Shown here: positions 24,682 through 33,800 of the stretch, piece by piece
Layout of the letters: every line of letters starts with the position of its first letter
Position numbering within the stretch: position 1 is the first letter of the stretch
Source: Erythrobacter sp.
GTDB taxonomy: Bacteria; Pseudomonadota; Alphaproteobacteria; Sphingomonadales; Sphingomonadaceae
Direction: 5' to 3'
Assembly (NCBI RefSeq): GCF_024305245.1
Contig: NZ_JAMWYX010000004.1
Location: forward strand, 256,616-320,615
DNA length: 64,000 bases
Notes under the pieces: generated by a model
Database searches by the model: none
What the model was told of the DNA's origin: nothing
Seen by the model: only the letters and a program-made list of their open reading frames with translations
Translations under genes and position numbers: made by a program

Positions 24682-26022
24682 TCAGAACTCGGTGATCTCG
24701 ACCTCGAGCTTGCGGAAGCCGTGGACGAAGTTGGCCCGCACCCGTTCGACATCGCCCGCGACATGCACCCGCATCCGGCGCTTGTGCATTTCCTCCAGCA
24801 GCACCTTCAGCTGCAATTCGGCCAGCCGCGCACCGACACAGCGGTGGATGCCGTAGCCGAAGGCGAGATGCCGCCGCGCATTGTCGCGCGTGATGTCGAG
24901 CTTGTCGGCGTTGTCGAACACGTCCTCGTCGCGGTTGGCGCTGAGATACCACAGCACCACCTTGTCACCTTTTTTGATGGTCTGCCCGAATACCTCGGTA
25001 TCCTCGGTGCAGGTGCGGCGCATATGCGCGAGCGGGGTCTGCATACGCAGGCATTCCTGCACCGCGTTGGGGATGAGGTCGGGCCGTTCCTCGAACAATT
25101 TGCGCTGGTCGGGGAACTTGTCGAGCCCGTGGATGATGCCGCTCATGGTGTTGCGGGTGGTGTCGTTCCCGCCGACGATCAGCAGCACCAGATTGCCCAT
25201 GAATTCTTCCGGGCGCATCTGGTTCATCGCGGGCGAATGGAGCATCATCGAGATGAGATCATTGCCCGGCTCCTTGTCCATCGTCCGCTCGACCCACAGC
25301 GACTGGAAATAGGCCCCCATTTCCTGAAGGAAGCCCCAGCGGGTTTCATCGAGCGAACGCACGGTGGCGAGTTCGGTATCGCCCGCCCAATCGGACCACA
25401 GGGTCAGGAGGCGGCGGTCTTCCCACGGAAATCCGAACAAAATCGCCAGCATTCCGGTGGTCAGTTCGATCGAGACATTCTCCACCCAGTCAAAGGTCTG
25501 GCCGCGCGGCAGGCGATCGAGCACTTCGCCGGTGCGGGTGCGGATTTCGGCCTCCATGTCGACCACCGCGCTGGGCGTGAATTTGGGCGCGACAGTGCGG
25601 CGCTGGCCGGTGTGTTGCGGGCGATCCATCGCAATGAACATCGGCAGTTCGCGGGTGTCGACCCCGGCGGCTTCGGCCTCTTCCTCGGTCAGCCGGTTGA
25701 GGATCGTGATGCCGCCATATTCCCAGCTCGACGAGAAGGTTTCGGGCAGCGCCTCGATATGCTGGATCGCCTTGTGGCCGACCACCGCCCAATAGGGTCC
25801 GAACGGGCTTTCGGGGATCCAGTGCAGCGGCCCGGCGGCGCGCATTTCGGCAAAGACCGGCTGCCAGGTGTCCTCGAAATAGATGTCGGAGCGGCTGACG
25901 TCCCAGGGGTGGCTGTGCTTGACGCGTTCTTCCGGATGGGCCGCGAAATGGGCCTTCAGCGCATCATAGGCGGTCGGTTCGCGGCGCACTTGCGGGCGTT
26001 GCGGGGCGGCGATGGTGGCCAT
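24682..26022 (-). CDS. Cytochrome P450, CYP153-like
   Basis: The 446-residue soluble P450 has the heme-cysteine loop HLAFGYGIHRCVGARLAE, the I-helix VGGNDTTRNTMSGIIHG and the K-helix ECLR. The string LLIVGGNDTTRN and the HRCVGARLAE end are, as I recall, characteristic of the CYP153 family of alkane and fatty acid terminal hydroxylases common in Erythrobacteraceae. No ferredoxin gene is adjacent; a ferredoxin-reductase-like flavoprotein lies at 29.5-30.8 kb. The ATG at 26022 has a GGGAGAGAGAC ribosome site. Upstream lies a TTGACA promoter with an overlapping palindrome, so a repressor may control it. Confidence 0.85.
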   Translation of the reverse strand: MATIAAPQRPQVRREPTAYDALKAHFAAHPEERVKHSHPWDVSRSDIYFEDTWQPVFAEMRAAGPLHWIPESPFGPYWAVVGHKAIQHIEALPETFSSSWEYGGITILNRLTEEEAEAAGVDTRELPMFIAMDRPQHTGQRRTVAPKFTPSAVVDMEAEIRTRTGEVLDRLPRGQTFDWVENVSIELTTGMLAILFGFPWEDRRLLTLWSDWAGDTELATVRSLDETRWGFLQEMGAYFQSLWVERTMDKEPGNDLISMMLHSPAMNQMRPEEFMGNLVLLIVGGNDTTRNTMSGIIHGLDKFPDQRKLFEERPDLIPNAVQECLRMQTPLAHMRRTCTEDTEVFGQTIKKGDKVVLWYLSANRDEDVFDNADKLDITRDNARRHLAFGYGIHRCVGARLAELQLKVLLEEMHKRRMRVHVAGDVERVRANFVHGFRKLEVEITEF

Positions 26023-26074
26023 GTCTCTCTCCCGTCGGGCAGCCTCTTGGTGGGGCCGCTCCTGTCCGAGTCGC

Positions 26075-26102
26075 ATCCTGCCTTAGCTGACAGCGATGTC
26101 AA
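26075..26102 (-). promoter_or_regulatory. Candidate promoter with overlapping operator for the CYP153-like gene
   Basis: On the minus strand TTGACA (26102-26097) and CAGGAT (26080-26075) are 16 bases apart. The -35 box overlaps the palindrome TGACA-GCGA-TGTCA (26088-26101), the arrangement expected of a TetR-type or similar repressor site. It lies about 50 bases before the start codon. Confidence 0.4.
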
Positions 26103-26123
26103 TAGTGGGTTGCGATTTGGAAC

Positions 26124-27404
26124 CTATTCCGCCGGTTCGCGCGCCGTCATCCGTATCCCCCACCGGCGGGCACGCGGCGCGCGTCCGGCATTGCCCGATT
26201 TCATCACCCGCTTGCGGAACAGGCGCGATCCGCCCTTGATCAGCACCAGCACCGCCAGCGCCTGCCACGCCAGCGCGGCGGCGTGCACCCACAGGCTTTC
26301 CTCCATCGCCGCGCGCGCCAGCATGGCGAAGGGCGACGACAGCGGGAACACCACCGCCGCCAGTTCCAGCCCCGAACCCGGCTGCTTGATCGTGTAGGCG
26401 GCAAGGAAGAACACCATCAACTGCATCATGGTGACCGGCATCGACAGGGTCTGCACCTCGCGCACGGTGTTGGCCATCGCCCCGATCGTCAGGAACAGCG
26501 CGCCGAGCAGCAGGTACGCCATCGCGAAATAGACCACGCCCAGCACCAGGAACAGCGGCCAGCCGACTGCGGGTGCAGGCAGGCTCGCGATATCGAAGCC
26601 GGTGCTGCCGGTGATCGCAGTGCTGCCGATGCTCCACAGCCCGAAGCCCGCCAGCCCCCAGACCGCGATACCGACGAAGGACACGCCGAGCATCGCGAAC
26701 AGCTTGCCCATGAATACCGCATCCATCGGGATTGCGGCGGCCAGGATCTCGATGATCTTGTTGGCTTTCTCCTCGACGAGGTTGGACAGTACCATCCCCG
26801 CGAGCAGCATCGTCAGCAGGAACAGCACCATCTGCGCGATCTGCGCGGTCTGGATCCGGCTGGAGCGTTCGGCGGCGGCGCTGGTGGTCACGACTTCGCT
26901 GACGACCTGCGGGAACACGCTCGGTTCGGTCTTCAGCGCCTGTTCGGCGATCAGCCCGACCGGGCCTTGCCAGCGGGCCAATTGGCCTTCGGTGCCGATC
27001 AGTTCGGGCTGGGCGGGGGTGCCGGTGACGATCGCGGCATAATTGCCGCGCCGCGCCTCAAGGAAAGCGCGCGCGTCGAACGCAGGCTCGGTCGCGGCTT
27101 CGGGCACTGCGCGCAAGGCGGGCAGAGCGCCGCCCAGCTGCGGGGCAAGCCGCCCGGCTGCGGCCAGCATCGCAGCATTATCCTGCGCGTTCATGGCAAG
27201 CCCGACCTCGACGCTCACCGCATCGCGCTGCACTTCGCCGCCGATCATCCCGGCCAGCCCGCCGACGATCACCGGAAACAACGGGCCGAGCAGGAAAAAC
27301 AGGAAAGCGCGGCTCAGCAGCACGGCGAGGAAGTCGCGGCGGGCGATCACCCATGCGGCTTCGAGCGTGGAGAGGCGCGGGCGGATCGTGTCGGCGGCGT
27401 TCAT
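26124..27404 (-). CDS. ABC-2 type transporter permease (NatB-like)
   Basis: The 426-residue permease starts with a cytoplasmic leader and one membrane helix (AFLFFLLGPLFPVIVGGLAG), followed by a ~150-residue extracytoplasmic segment and a cluster of five or six helices (MVLFLLTMLLAGMVLSNLVEEKANKIIEIL; ALFLTIGAMANTV). The SNLVEEKANKIIEIL block is typical of the NatB/YhaP-type ABC-2 permeases thought to export sodium or other ions or compounds. Its start overlaps the end of the ATPase gene (ATGA at 27401-27404), so the two are coupled and form one transporter. Confidence 0.85.
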   Translation of the reverse strand: MNAADTIRPRLSTLEAAWVIARRDFLAVLLSRAFLFFLLGPLFPVIVGGLAGMIGGEVQRDAVSVEVGLAMNAQDNAAMLAAAGRLAPQLGGALPALRAVPEAATEPAFDARAFLEARRGNYAAIVTGTPAQPELIGTEGQLARWQGPVGLIAEQALKTEPSVFPQVVSEVVTTSAAAERSSRIQTAQIAQMVLFLLTMLLAGMVLSNLVEEKANKIIEILAAAIPMDAVFMGKLFAMLGVSFVGIAVWGLAGFGLWSIGSTAITGSTGFDIASLPAPAVGWPLFLVLGVVYFAMAYLLLGALFLTIGAMANTVREVQTLSMPVTMMQLMVFFLAAYTIKQPGSGLELAAVVFPLSSPFAMLARAAMEESLWVHAAALAWQALAVLVLIKGGSRLFRKRVMKSGNAGRAPRARRWGIRMTAREPAE

Positions 27405-28411
27405 GCGCGGGCCTCCTCGGCATCGGCTTCAAGCTGGCGGGCGGCCGCCTCACCGGCGATGGCGACAAACGCATCGTGCAGCCCGGCGCGCTCGATGGAC
27501 AGCGACAGGATGCCGGCCTCGCCTTCGATCAGCTGGCGCAGCAGCGGTTCGACGCCGCTTTCGGGCAGCGGAAATTGCAGGAAATCGCCGTTGCGGCGGG
27601 TCTCGGCAGGCAGCGCGGCGAGCCATGCGCCTTCGCGCGCCCGCGTTTCCAGCCGTACCTGCGCCGGAATCCGGTCACGCGCGGCCTCGACACTGCCGGC
27701 ATAGGGCACTTTGCCCCCGGCGATGATCGCCACGCCTTCGCACAGGCGTTCGGCATGGTGGATCACGTGGGTGGAGAAGATTACCGTCACGCCGTCGTCG
27801 GCCAGCGCGCGGATCATCCCTTCCAGCTTGCCCTGATTGATCGCGTCGAGCCCGGAGAACGGTTCATCCAGCACCACCAGCTTGGGGCGATGCACCAGCG
27901 TGCCGAGCAGCTGGACGGTTTGTGCCATGCCTTTGGAAAGCTGGCGGATCTGGCGGCCCGCTGCATGGCCCAACCCGTGCCTTTCGAGCAGTTCGACCGC
28001 CCGCTCGCGCCCGACTTTCAGCGGCAGTCCGCGCAGCGCGCCCATGAAGGCAATCGCTTCGATGCATTTCATCGAAGGGTACAGCCCGCGTTCTTCGGGC
28101 AGATAGCCGATCAAGCGGCCGATATCATGCGGCCGGTCATGCCCGAACACGCGGCGCACGCCTTCGTCGGGGTCGATAATGCCCAACAGCATCCGCAGCG
28201 TCGTCGTCTTGCCCGCGCCATTGGGGCCGAGAATGCCGTAGATCGCGCCCTCGGGTATCGATATATCCACCCCGTCGACCGCGCGCGTTCCGTCAAAACT
28301 CTTGACCAGCCCGCGGGCTTCGATTGCGAGGGGGCGGGTATCGGCGGGAACGGCGCTGAAGCCATCCTCGTGATTGCCCGATATTGAGTGATCGCTTACC
28401 GCCATGTCCAT
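27401..28411 (-). CDS. ABC transporter ATP-binding protein (NatA-like)
   Basis: The 336-residue ATPase has Walker A GPNGAGKTTT, the signature-like LSKGMAQTVQLL and Walker B LVVLDEPFSGLD, then the H-loop STHVIHH. The LSKGM signature (instead of LSGGQ) is typical of NatA and other ABC-2 partner ATPases. The C-terminal ~110 residues after the ATPase core are a regulatory extension. It is the partner of the permease downstream, with which it overlaps by four bases. It starts in a 46-base divergent gap opposite queG. Confidence 0.9.
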   Translation of the reverse strand: MDMAVSDHSISGNHEDGFSAVPADTRPLAIEARGLVKSFDGTRAVDGVDISIPEGAIYGILGPNGAGKTTTLRMLLGIIDPDEGVRRVFGHDRPHDIGRLIGYLPEERGLYPSMKCIEAIAFMGALRGLPLKVGRERAVELLERHGLGHAAGRQIRQLSKGMAQTVQLLGTLVHRPKLVVLDEPFSGLDAINQGKLEGMIRALADDGVTVIFSTHVIHHAERLCEGVAIIAGGKVPYAGSVEAARDRIPAQVRLETRAREGAWLAALPAETRRNGDFLQFPLPESGVEPLLRQLIEGEAGILSLSIERAGLHDAFVAIAGEAAARQLEADAEEARA

Positions 28412-28457
28412 GGCTAAGGCGGTTAGTGCGCAGGATTAAACGGGAGCCTCTCCAAAT

Positions 28458-29543
28458 ATGGTAAACGCCCCGGCAAGGTCTGATCTGCCGCCTGCCTCTG
28501 CCGATGATCTCGGCGCGCGGATTGCCGGGCAGGCGCGCGCGCTGGGCTTTGCCGCCTGCGGGTTCGCCAGCGCAGCCGAAGACCCTGTGCGCGCTGCGCG
28601 GCTGGAGACATGGCTGGGCGAAGGCCACCACGGCAGCATGGAGTGGATGGAGGCGCGCGCCGATCAGCGCCGCTCTCCGCAAGACCTGTGGCCGCAGGCG
28701 CGCAGCGTAATCGCGCTGGGGATGAGCTACGCCCCGGCGCATGATCCGCTGGCGCTGGAGGCGGCGCCGGACCGCGCGCGTATTTCGGTCTATGCGCAGG
28801 GCAAGGATTATCATGATGTCGTGAAAAAGCGGCTGAAGGCGCTGGCCCGCTGGCTGGTGGCCGAAGTGCCCGGCGCGCAAGTGAAGGTGTTCGTCGACAC
28901 CGCGCCGGTGATGGAAAAACCGCTGGGCGAGGCGGCGGGGATCGGGTGGCAGGGCAAGCACACCAACCTCGTCAGCCCCGATCACGGCAGCTGGCTGTTT
29001 CTGGGGGCGATCTACACGACGCTGGAACTGTCGCCGGCTGAGGTCCACCGCGACCAGTGCGGGAGCTGCCGGGCCTGTCTGGATGCCTGCCCGACCAATG
29101 CCTTCCCCGCGCCCTATCGGCTCGATGCGCGGCGCTGCATTTCCTATCTCACCATCGAGCACAAGGGGCCGGTTGCGGAGGAATTCCGCGCCGCGCTGGG
29201 CAATCGCATCTATGGCTGCGACGATTGTCTGGCGGTGTGTCCGTGGAACAAGTTCGCATCCGAAGCGCAGGCGATGCGTGAGTTTCTCCCCCGCGCCGAA
29301 CTGGTCGCGCCGCGGCTGGCGGAGTTGCTGGCACTCGACGATGCGGGGTTCCGGTCGCTGTTTTCCGGCTCACCGATCAAGCGGATCGGGCGTGATCGCT
29401 TCGTGCGCAACTGTCTTTATGCAGCGGGCAATAGCGGGGATTCGGCGCTGGCTGGGCAGGTCGCGGCGCTGACCGGCGATCCCGATCCGGTGGTTGCCGA
29501 TGCAGCCGAGTGGGCCTTGGCGCGGCTCAGCTCATGTCCTTGA
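28458..29543 (+). CDS. queG: Epoxyqueuosine reductase QueG
   Basis: The 361-residue protein shows the QueG layout: N-terminal cobalamin-binding region ([28 protein letters not shown]), then two 4Fe-4S clusters with [16 protein letters not shown] (about residue 200) and [14 protein letters not shown] (about residue 254), and a C-terminal HEAT-like helical repeat. It reduces epoxyqueuosine to queuosine in the wobble position of tRNAs with GUN anticodons, the last step of the pathway. The 3' end overlaps the convergent flavoprotein gene by 17 bases. Confidence 0.94.
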   Translation: MVNAPARSDLPPASADDLGARIAGQARALGFAACGFASAAEDPVRAARLETWLGEGHHGSMEWMEARADQRRSPQDLWPQARSVIALGMSYAPAHDPLALEAAPDRARISVYAQGKDYHDVVKKRLKALARWLVAEVPGAQVKVFVDTAPVMEKPLGEAAGIGWQGKHTNLVSPDHGSWLFLGAIYTTLELSPAEVHRDQCGSCRACLDACPTNAFPAPYRLDARRCISYLTIEHKGPVAEEFRAALGNRIYGCDDCLAVCPWNKFASEAQAMREFLPRAELVAPRLAELLALDDAGFRSLFSGSPIKRIGRDRFVRNCLYAAGNSGDSALAGQVAALTGDPDPVVADAAEWALARLSSCP

Positions 29544-30786
29544 TCGGCACTTCGGGATCGGCCAGCACCGCCGGATCGATCCGGCGCGCCCCGCCTTCGA
29601 GCATTTTGCGGGCCTGCACATAATCCTTCATGCTGTTCACGCAATCGAACGCGATCGGCTTGCCGTCCCTGAGATACACCACGGTGAACTTGCGTGTGTC
29701 CGGATCGCCGCGCAGCACGGTCGCGTCGAAACCGAGGCTGAGGCCTGCGGTCTGCAATTTGAGATCATACTGGTTCGACCAGAACCACGGCAGCGCCTTG
29801 TAGGGTTCCTTATCGCCCATGATCGCCTTCGCCACGGTGCACGCCATGTCGTGCGCGTTCTGGACCGATTCGAGCCGGATCACCGCGTTATCGGCGTAAG
29901 GGTTCACGTGGGCAGCGCAGTCACCGATGGCATAGATATCATCCAGCGTGGTGCGGCAGCAGAAATCGACATCGACCCCGTTGGACCCGGCAGCCCCGGC
30001 GGCGATCAGCGGCGCGACTGCAGGGACGATGCCGATGCCCGCCACCACCATGTCGCAGGCGATCTCCTCGCCGCTTTCCAATGCAACGCCGGTGACATGG
30101 CCCGCATCCTCGCCCAGCACAGCGCGCACGCCGGTTTCAAGCCGCACGTCGACGCCTTGCCTGCGGTGTTCGGAGGCGAAGAAATCCGACATTTCCTCAC
30201 CCGCGACCCGTGCGAGCAGGCGCGGCAGCATCTCGACCAGCGTGACCTCGCAGCCGAGCTTGCGCAGCACCGCTGCCGCCTCCAGACCGATATAGCCGCC
30301 GCCGATCACCACGGCGCGCTTCGCCCCGCTCGCCAGCGCGGCCATCATCGCATCGGCATCAGCCTTGTCGCGGACATAGAACACGCCGGGCAGCACCGCG
30401 CCCGGTACCGGCAGGCGGCGCGGATCGCCGCCGCCCGACCAGATCAGCTTGCGATAGGTAACGCTGCCGCCGTCCGACAGGGTCAGCCGGTGCGCCGCCG
30501 GATCGATGCCCGTCACCGCGGCCCCCAGCCTGAGATCGATGCTCTTGTCGGCCCAGAACCTTTCGGGCCGGATCATGATCCGTTCGAACCCCTTGTCCCC
30601 GGCGAGATATTCCTTCGACAGCGGCGGGCGTTCGTAAGGCGGCGCAGCGTCGCGCCCGATCATCAGGATCGAACCTTCGTGCCCCTGCTGGCGCAGGGCG
30701 ATCGCCGCCTGCGCCCCGCCGTGGCCGGTGCCGACGATCACCACGTCGGCGTGCAGCGGCGATTGTGAGGAAGATGATGTTGCCAT
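29527..30786 (-). CDS. FAD-dependent pyridine nucleotide oxidoreductase, ferredoxin/rubredoxin reductase type
   Basis: The 419-residue flavoprotein has an FAD motif [21 protein letters not shown] near the N-terminus, the NAD(P)H motif [18 protein letters not shown] around residue 150 and the FAD-contacting [11 protein letters not shown] near residue 275. [15 protein letters not shown] and the [15 protein letters not shown]-terminal block match ferredoxin reductases that serve P450s and Rieske oxygenases. It could power the P450s in this window, although no ferredoxin gene is adjacent; this is inference. ATG 30786 is chosen so the protein begins just before the FAD motif; 30813 is possible. 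Confidence 0.85.
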   Translation of the reverse strand: MATSSSSQSPLHADVVIVGTGHGGAQAAIALRQQGHEGSILMIGRDAAPPYERPPLSKEYLAGDKGFERIMIRPERFWADKSIDLRLGAAVTGIDPAAHRLTLSDGGSVTYRKLIWSGGGDPRRLPVPGAVLPGVFYVRDKADADAMMAALASGAKRAVVIGGGYIGLEAAAVLRKLGCEVTLVEMLPRLLARVAGEEMSDFFASEHRRQGVDVRLETGVRAVLGEDAGHVTGVALESGEEIACDMVVAGIGIVPAVAPLIAAGAAGSNGVDVDFCCRTTLDDIYAIGDCAAHVNPYADNAVIRLESVQNAHDMACTVAKAIMGDKEPYKALPWFWSNQYDLKLQTAGLSLGFDATVLRGDPDTRKFTVVYLRDGKPIAFDCVNSMKDYVQARKMLEGGARRIDPAVLADPEVPIKDMS

Positions 30787-30870
30787 GGCCTCGCTATGTC
30801 CGTTCCGCGTCATGCGGCCATTGACTTGCCGCAAACGCCCGCCGGGTCAACCTGACTGCACCATCAGCCG

Positions 30871-33800
30871 CTACCGTTCGAGCAGATTGCGCGCCTGGCT
30901 GGCGATCTGCGCGAGCATTGCTGGTCTGACGGGCGGACGCGACTGCGCCCGGGCGATCATTGCGCGGAATTGCGCCACGGCCTGGCTGTTGCGGGCCGAC
31001 CATTCCTCAACCGCGCCCGGCGGATCGTCCTTGCCGGTCTTGCGCCGCATCAGCCGCCGCAGGAATTCGAGCCGCATCTGCTGGAAATCGCGGGCGAGGC
31101 CCGACACCAGCAACCTGTCCCACACATCCGAAGGCGACATGTGCGCAGCGATCCCCTGCGCCCAGTCCAGACCCAGCTTTCCGCCGATACTGGTGAAGGC
31201 ATGGGTCAGCAGCTTGGCATCGATCCCGGTTTCCAGCGCCAGCTTCGCCAGCCCCACCGCGCCATCGAAATCGAACAGGTTGGCGACCCTTGCGGCGAGC
31301 GCATCGGGCGATCCGGCCGCGACAAAGCTGCTGCGCAATTCGCGTGACCGCGCGCGCGGCTCGGCAGCGAGCAGTTCTTCGCGGGCATCGGCCAGCAGAG
31401 CGACGCCCGATCCCAGTTCGGCCACCATCGCTCCGGTAGCCACCTTGCCCGCGGCCGTGCGCAGCACGTCGGACATGAGGTTGCCCACCGCTGCGGCCAG
31501 CCGGTCGAACAGCGCAAGACGCGCGGCTTCGGGGATGTCGGCTGCATCCAGTTCGCGCCACAGCGCATCGAGCCCGAACAATCGCTCGGTCACGACGAAT
31601 GCCGCGGCGACATCGGCAAGGCCCACGCCTTCTTCCTCGGCCAGTTCGAACGGATGCACCATGCCCATCCGGTTGACGATGCGGTTGGACAGGCTGGTCG
31701 CGATCATCTCGCGCCGCAGCCGGTGGCCCCGGATCTGCGCGGCGTAGTTCTTGCGCATCGCCGAAGGGAAGCGCGCCAGCAGCACCGGTTCGAGCACGGG
31801 ATCATCGACCAGCCCGCTCGCCTCGATCGCGTCCTGCAAGGCCAGCTTGGCCGACGACAGCAGCACCGCGAGTTCGGGGCGGGTCAGCCCTTGCCCGTCA
31901 GCCGCGCGGCGCAGCAAAGCCTCGCCATCGGCCAGCCCTTCGGTGCGGCGGTCGAAATCGCTGATTTCCTCCAGCCGTTCGATCAGCCGGACATAGGCCG
32001 GCGTCGCCCCGTCGCCGCCCGCTTCGGCAATCGACAGCGCCAGCGCCTGCAGGCGGTTGTCCTCCAGCACGATGGCGGCGACCTCGTCGGTCATCGCGGC
32101 GAGCAGCGTGTTGCGCTTCTTCTCGGTCAGCTTGCCGTCGCGCATCGCAGCGGCCAGCGCGATCTTGATGTTGACCTCGTTGTCCGAACAATCGACCCCG
32201 GCGGAATTGTCGATGAAGTCGGTGTTGATGCGTCCTCCATTGAGCGAGAACGCGATCCGCCCCGCCTGCGTCACGCCCAAGTTCGCGCCCTCGCCGATCA
32301 CCCGCGCGCGCACCTCGTCGGCATCTACGCGCAGGGCATCATTGGCCGGATCGCCGACCTGGATGTGGTTTTCCTGCGGCGCCTTCACATAGCTGCCGAT
32401 CCCGCCGAACCACATCAGGTCGACAGGCGCGCGCAGAATCGCGGAAATCAGCGCATCGGGTTCGATTTCCTTTTCCGTAATGCCCAGCAGTTCGCGCGCC
32501 TGCTTGGGCAGCTTGATGCGTTTGGACGCGCGCGAGAACACCCCGCCACCCTTTGAAATCAACGCCGCGTCGTAATCCTCCCAGCTCGACCGGGGGAGTT
32601 CGAACAGCCGCTTGCGTTCCTTCCAGCTCGTCATCGGATCGGGCGCGGGGTCGATGAAGATGTGGCGGTGATCGAAGGCCGCGACCAGCTTCAGCGCCCG
32701 GGACAGCAGCATCCCGTTGCCGAACACATCGCCCGACATATCGCCGCAGCCCGCGACGGTGATGGAATCCGATTGCACATCGATCCCCATCTCGCGGAAA
32801 TGCCGCTGGACGCTGACCCACGCACCGCGCGCGGTGATGCCCATCGCCTTGTGGTCATATCCGTTGGAACCGCCGCTGGCGAAGGCATCGTCGAGCCAGA
32901 AATCGCGGCTTTGCGCGATGCCGTTCGCGATGTCGGAGAATGTTGCCGTGCCCTTGTCGGCGGCGACCACGAAATAGGGGTCTTCGCCGTCGAGCACTTC
33001 GACTGCGGCGGGATGCACCACCCGGCCATCGACGATATTGTCGGTGATCGACAGCAGGGTGCGGATGAACACCTCGTAACTGGCGCGCCCTTCGGCGGCC
33101 CAGCCTTCGCGGTCGATCGCCGGCGACGGCAGCTGCTTGGGATAGAACCCGCCCTTCGCCCCGGTCGGCACGATCACCGCGTTCTTGACCCGCTGCGCCT
33201 TCATCAGGCCGAGCACTTCGGTGCGGAAATCGTCGCGCCGGTCGGACCAGCGCAGCCCGCCGCGCGCCACCGCGCCCGAACGCAAGTGAATGCCTTCGAC
33301 CCGGCGCGAATAGACGAAGATTTCGCGCCACGGCAGCGGTTTGGGCAGGCCGGGGACACAGTGACTGTCGATCTTGAAGGCCAGCGCTTCGGCAGCGGCG
33401 GGCGCAAAGGCGTTGGTGCGCAGGATCGCGTCGATCACCGCACGATAGCGCCGCAGCAGCCGGTCATCATTGATCGCGGTGACTTTGGAAAGGCCGCGCG
33501 CATAGGCGCCCTGCGCGGCGGCGATCGCTTCTTCGCGGTCGCCGATGAAGGCCGGATCGTGGCGCGCGGCGAACAGATCGATCATCGCGCGCGTCGCCTG
33601 CGGGGCCGCCACCAGTGCATCGACCACGGTGTAGATGGTGTAGCTGACCCCGGTCTGGCGCAGATAGCGATAGATCGCGCGCAGCCAGTTCGCAGATCGC
33701 GGGGCGAGCCCGGTGGCAGCGATCAGCCGATTGAACGGATCGTCCTCGGCTGCGGCGTTGAGCACATCGGCCATCGCCTGCTCGATCAGCGCAGCCCGGT

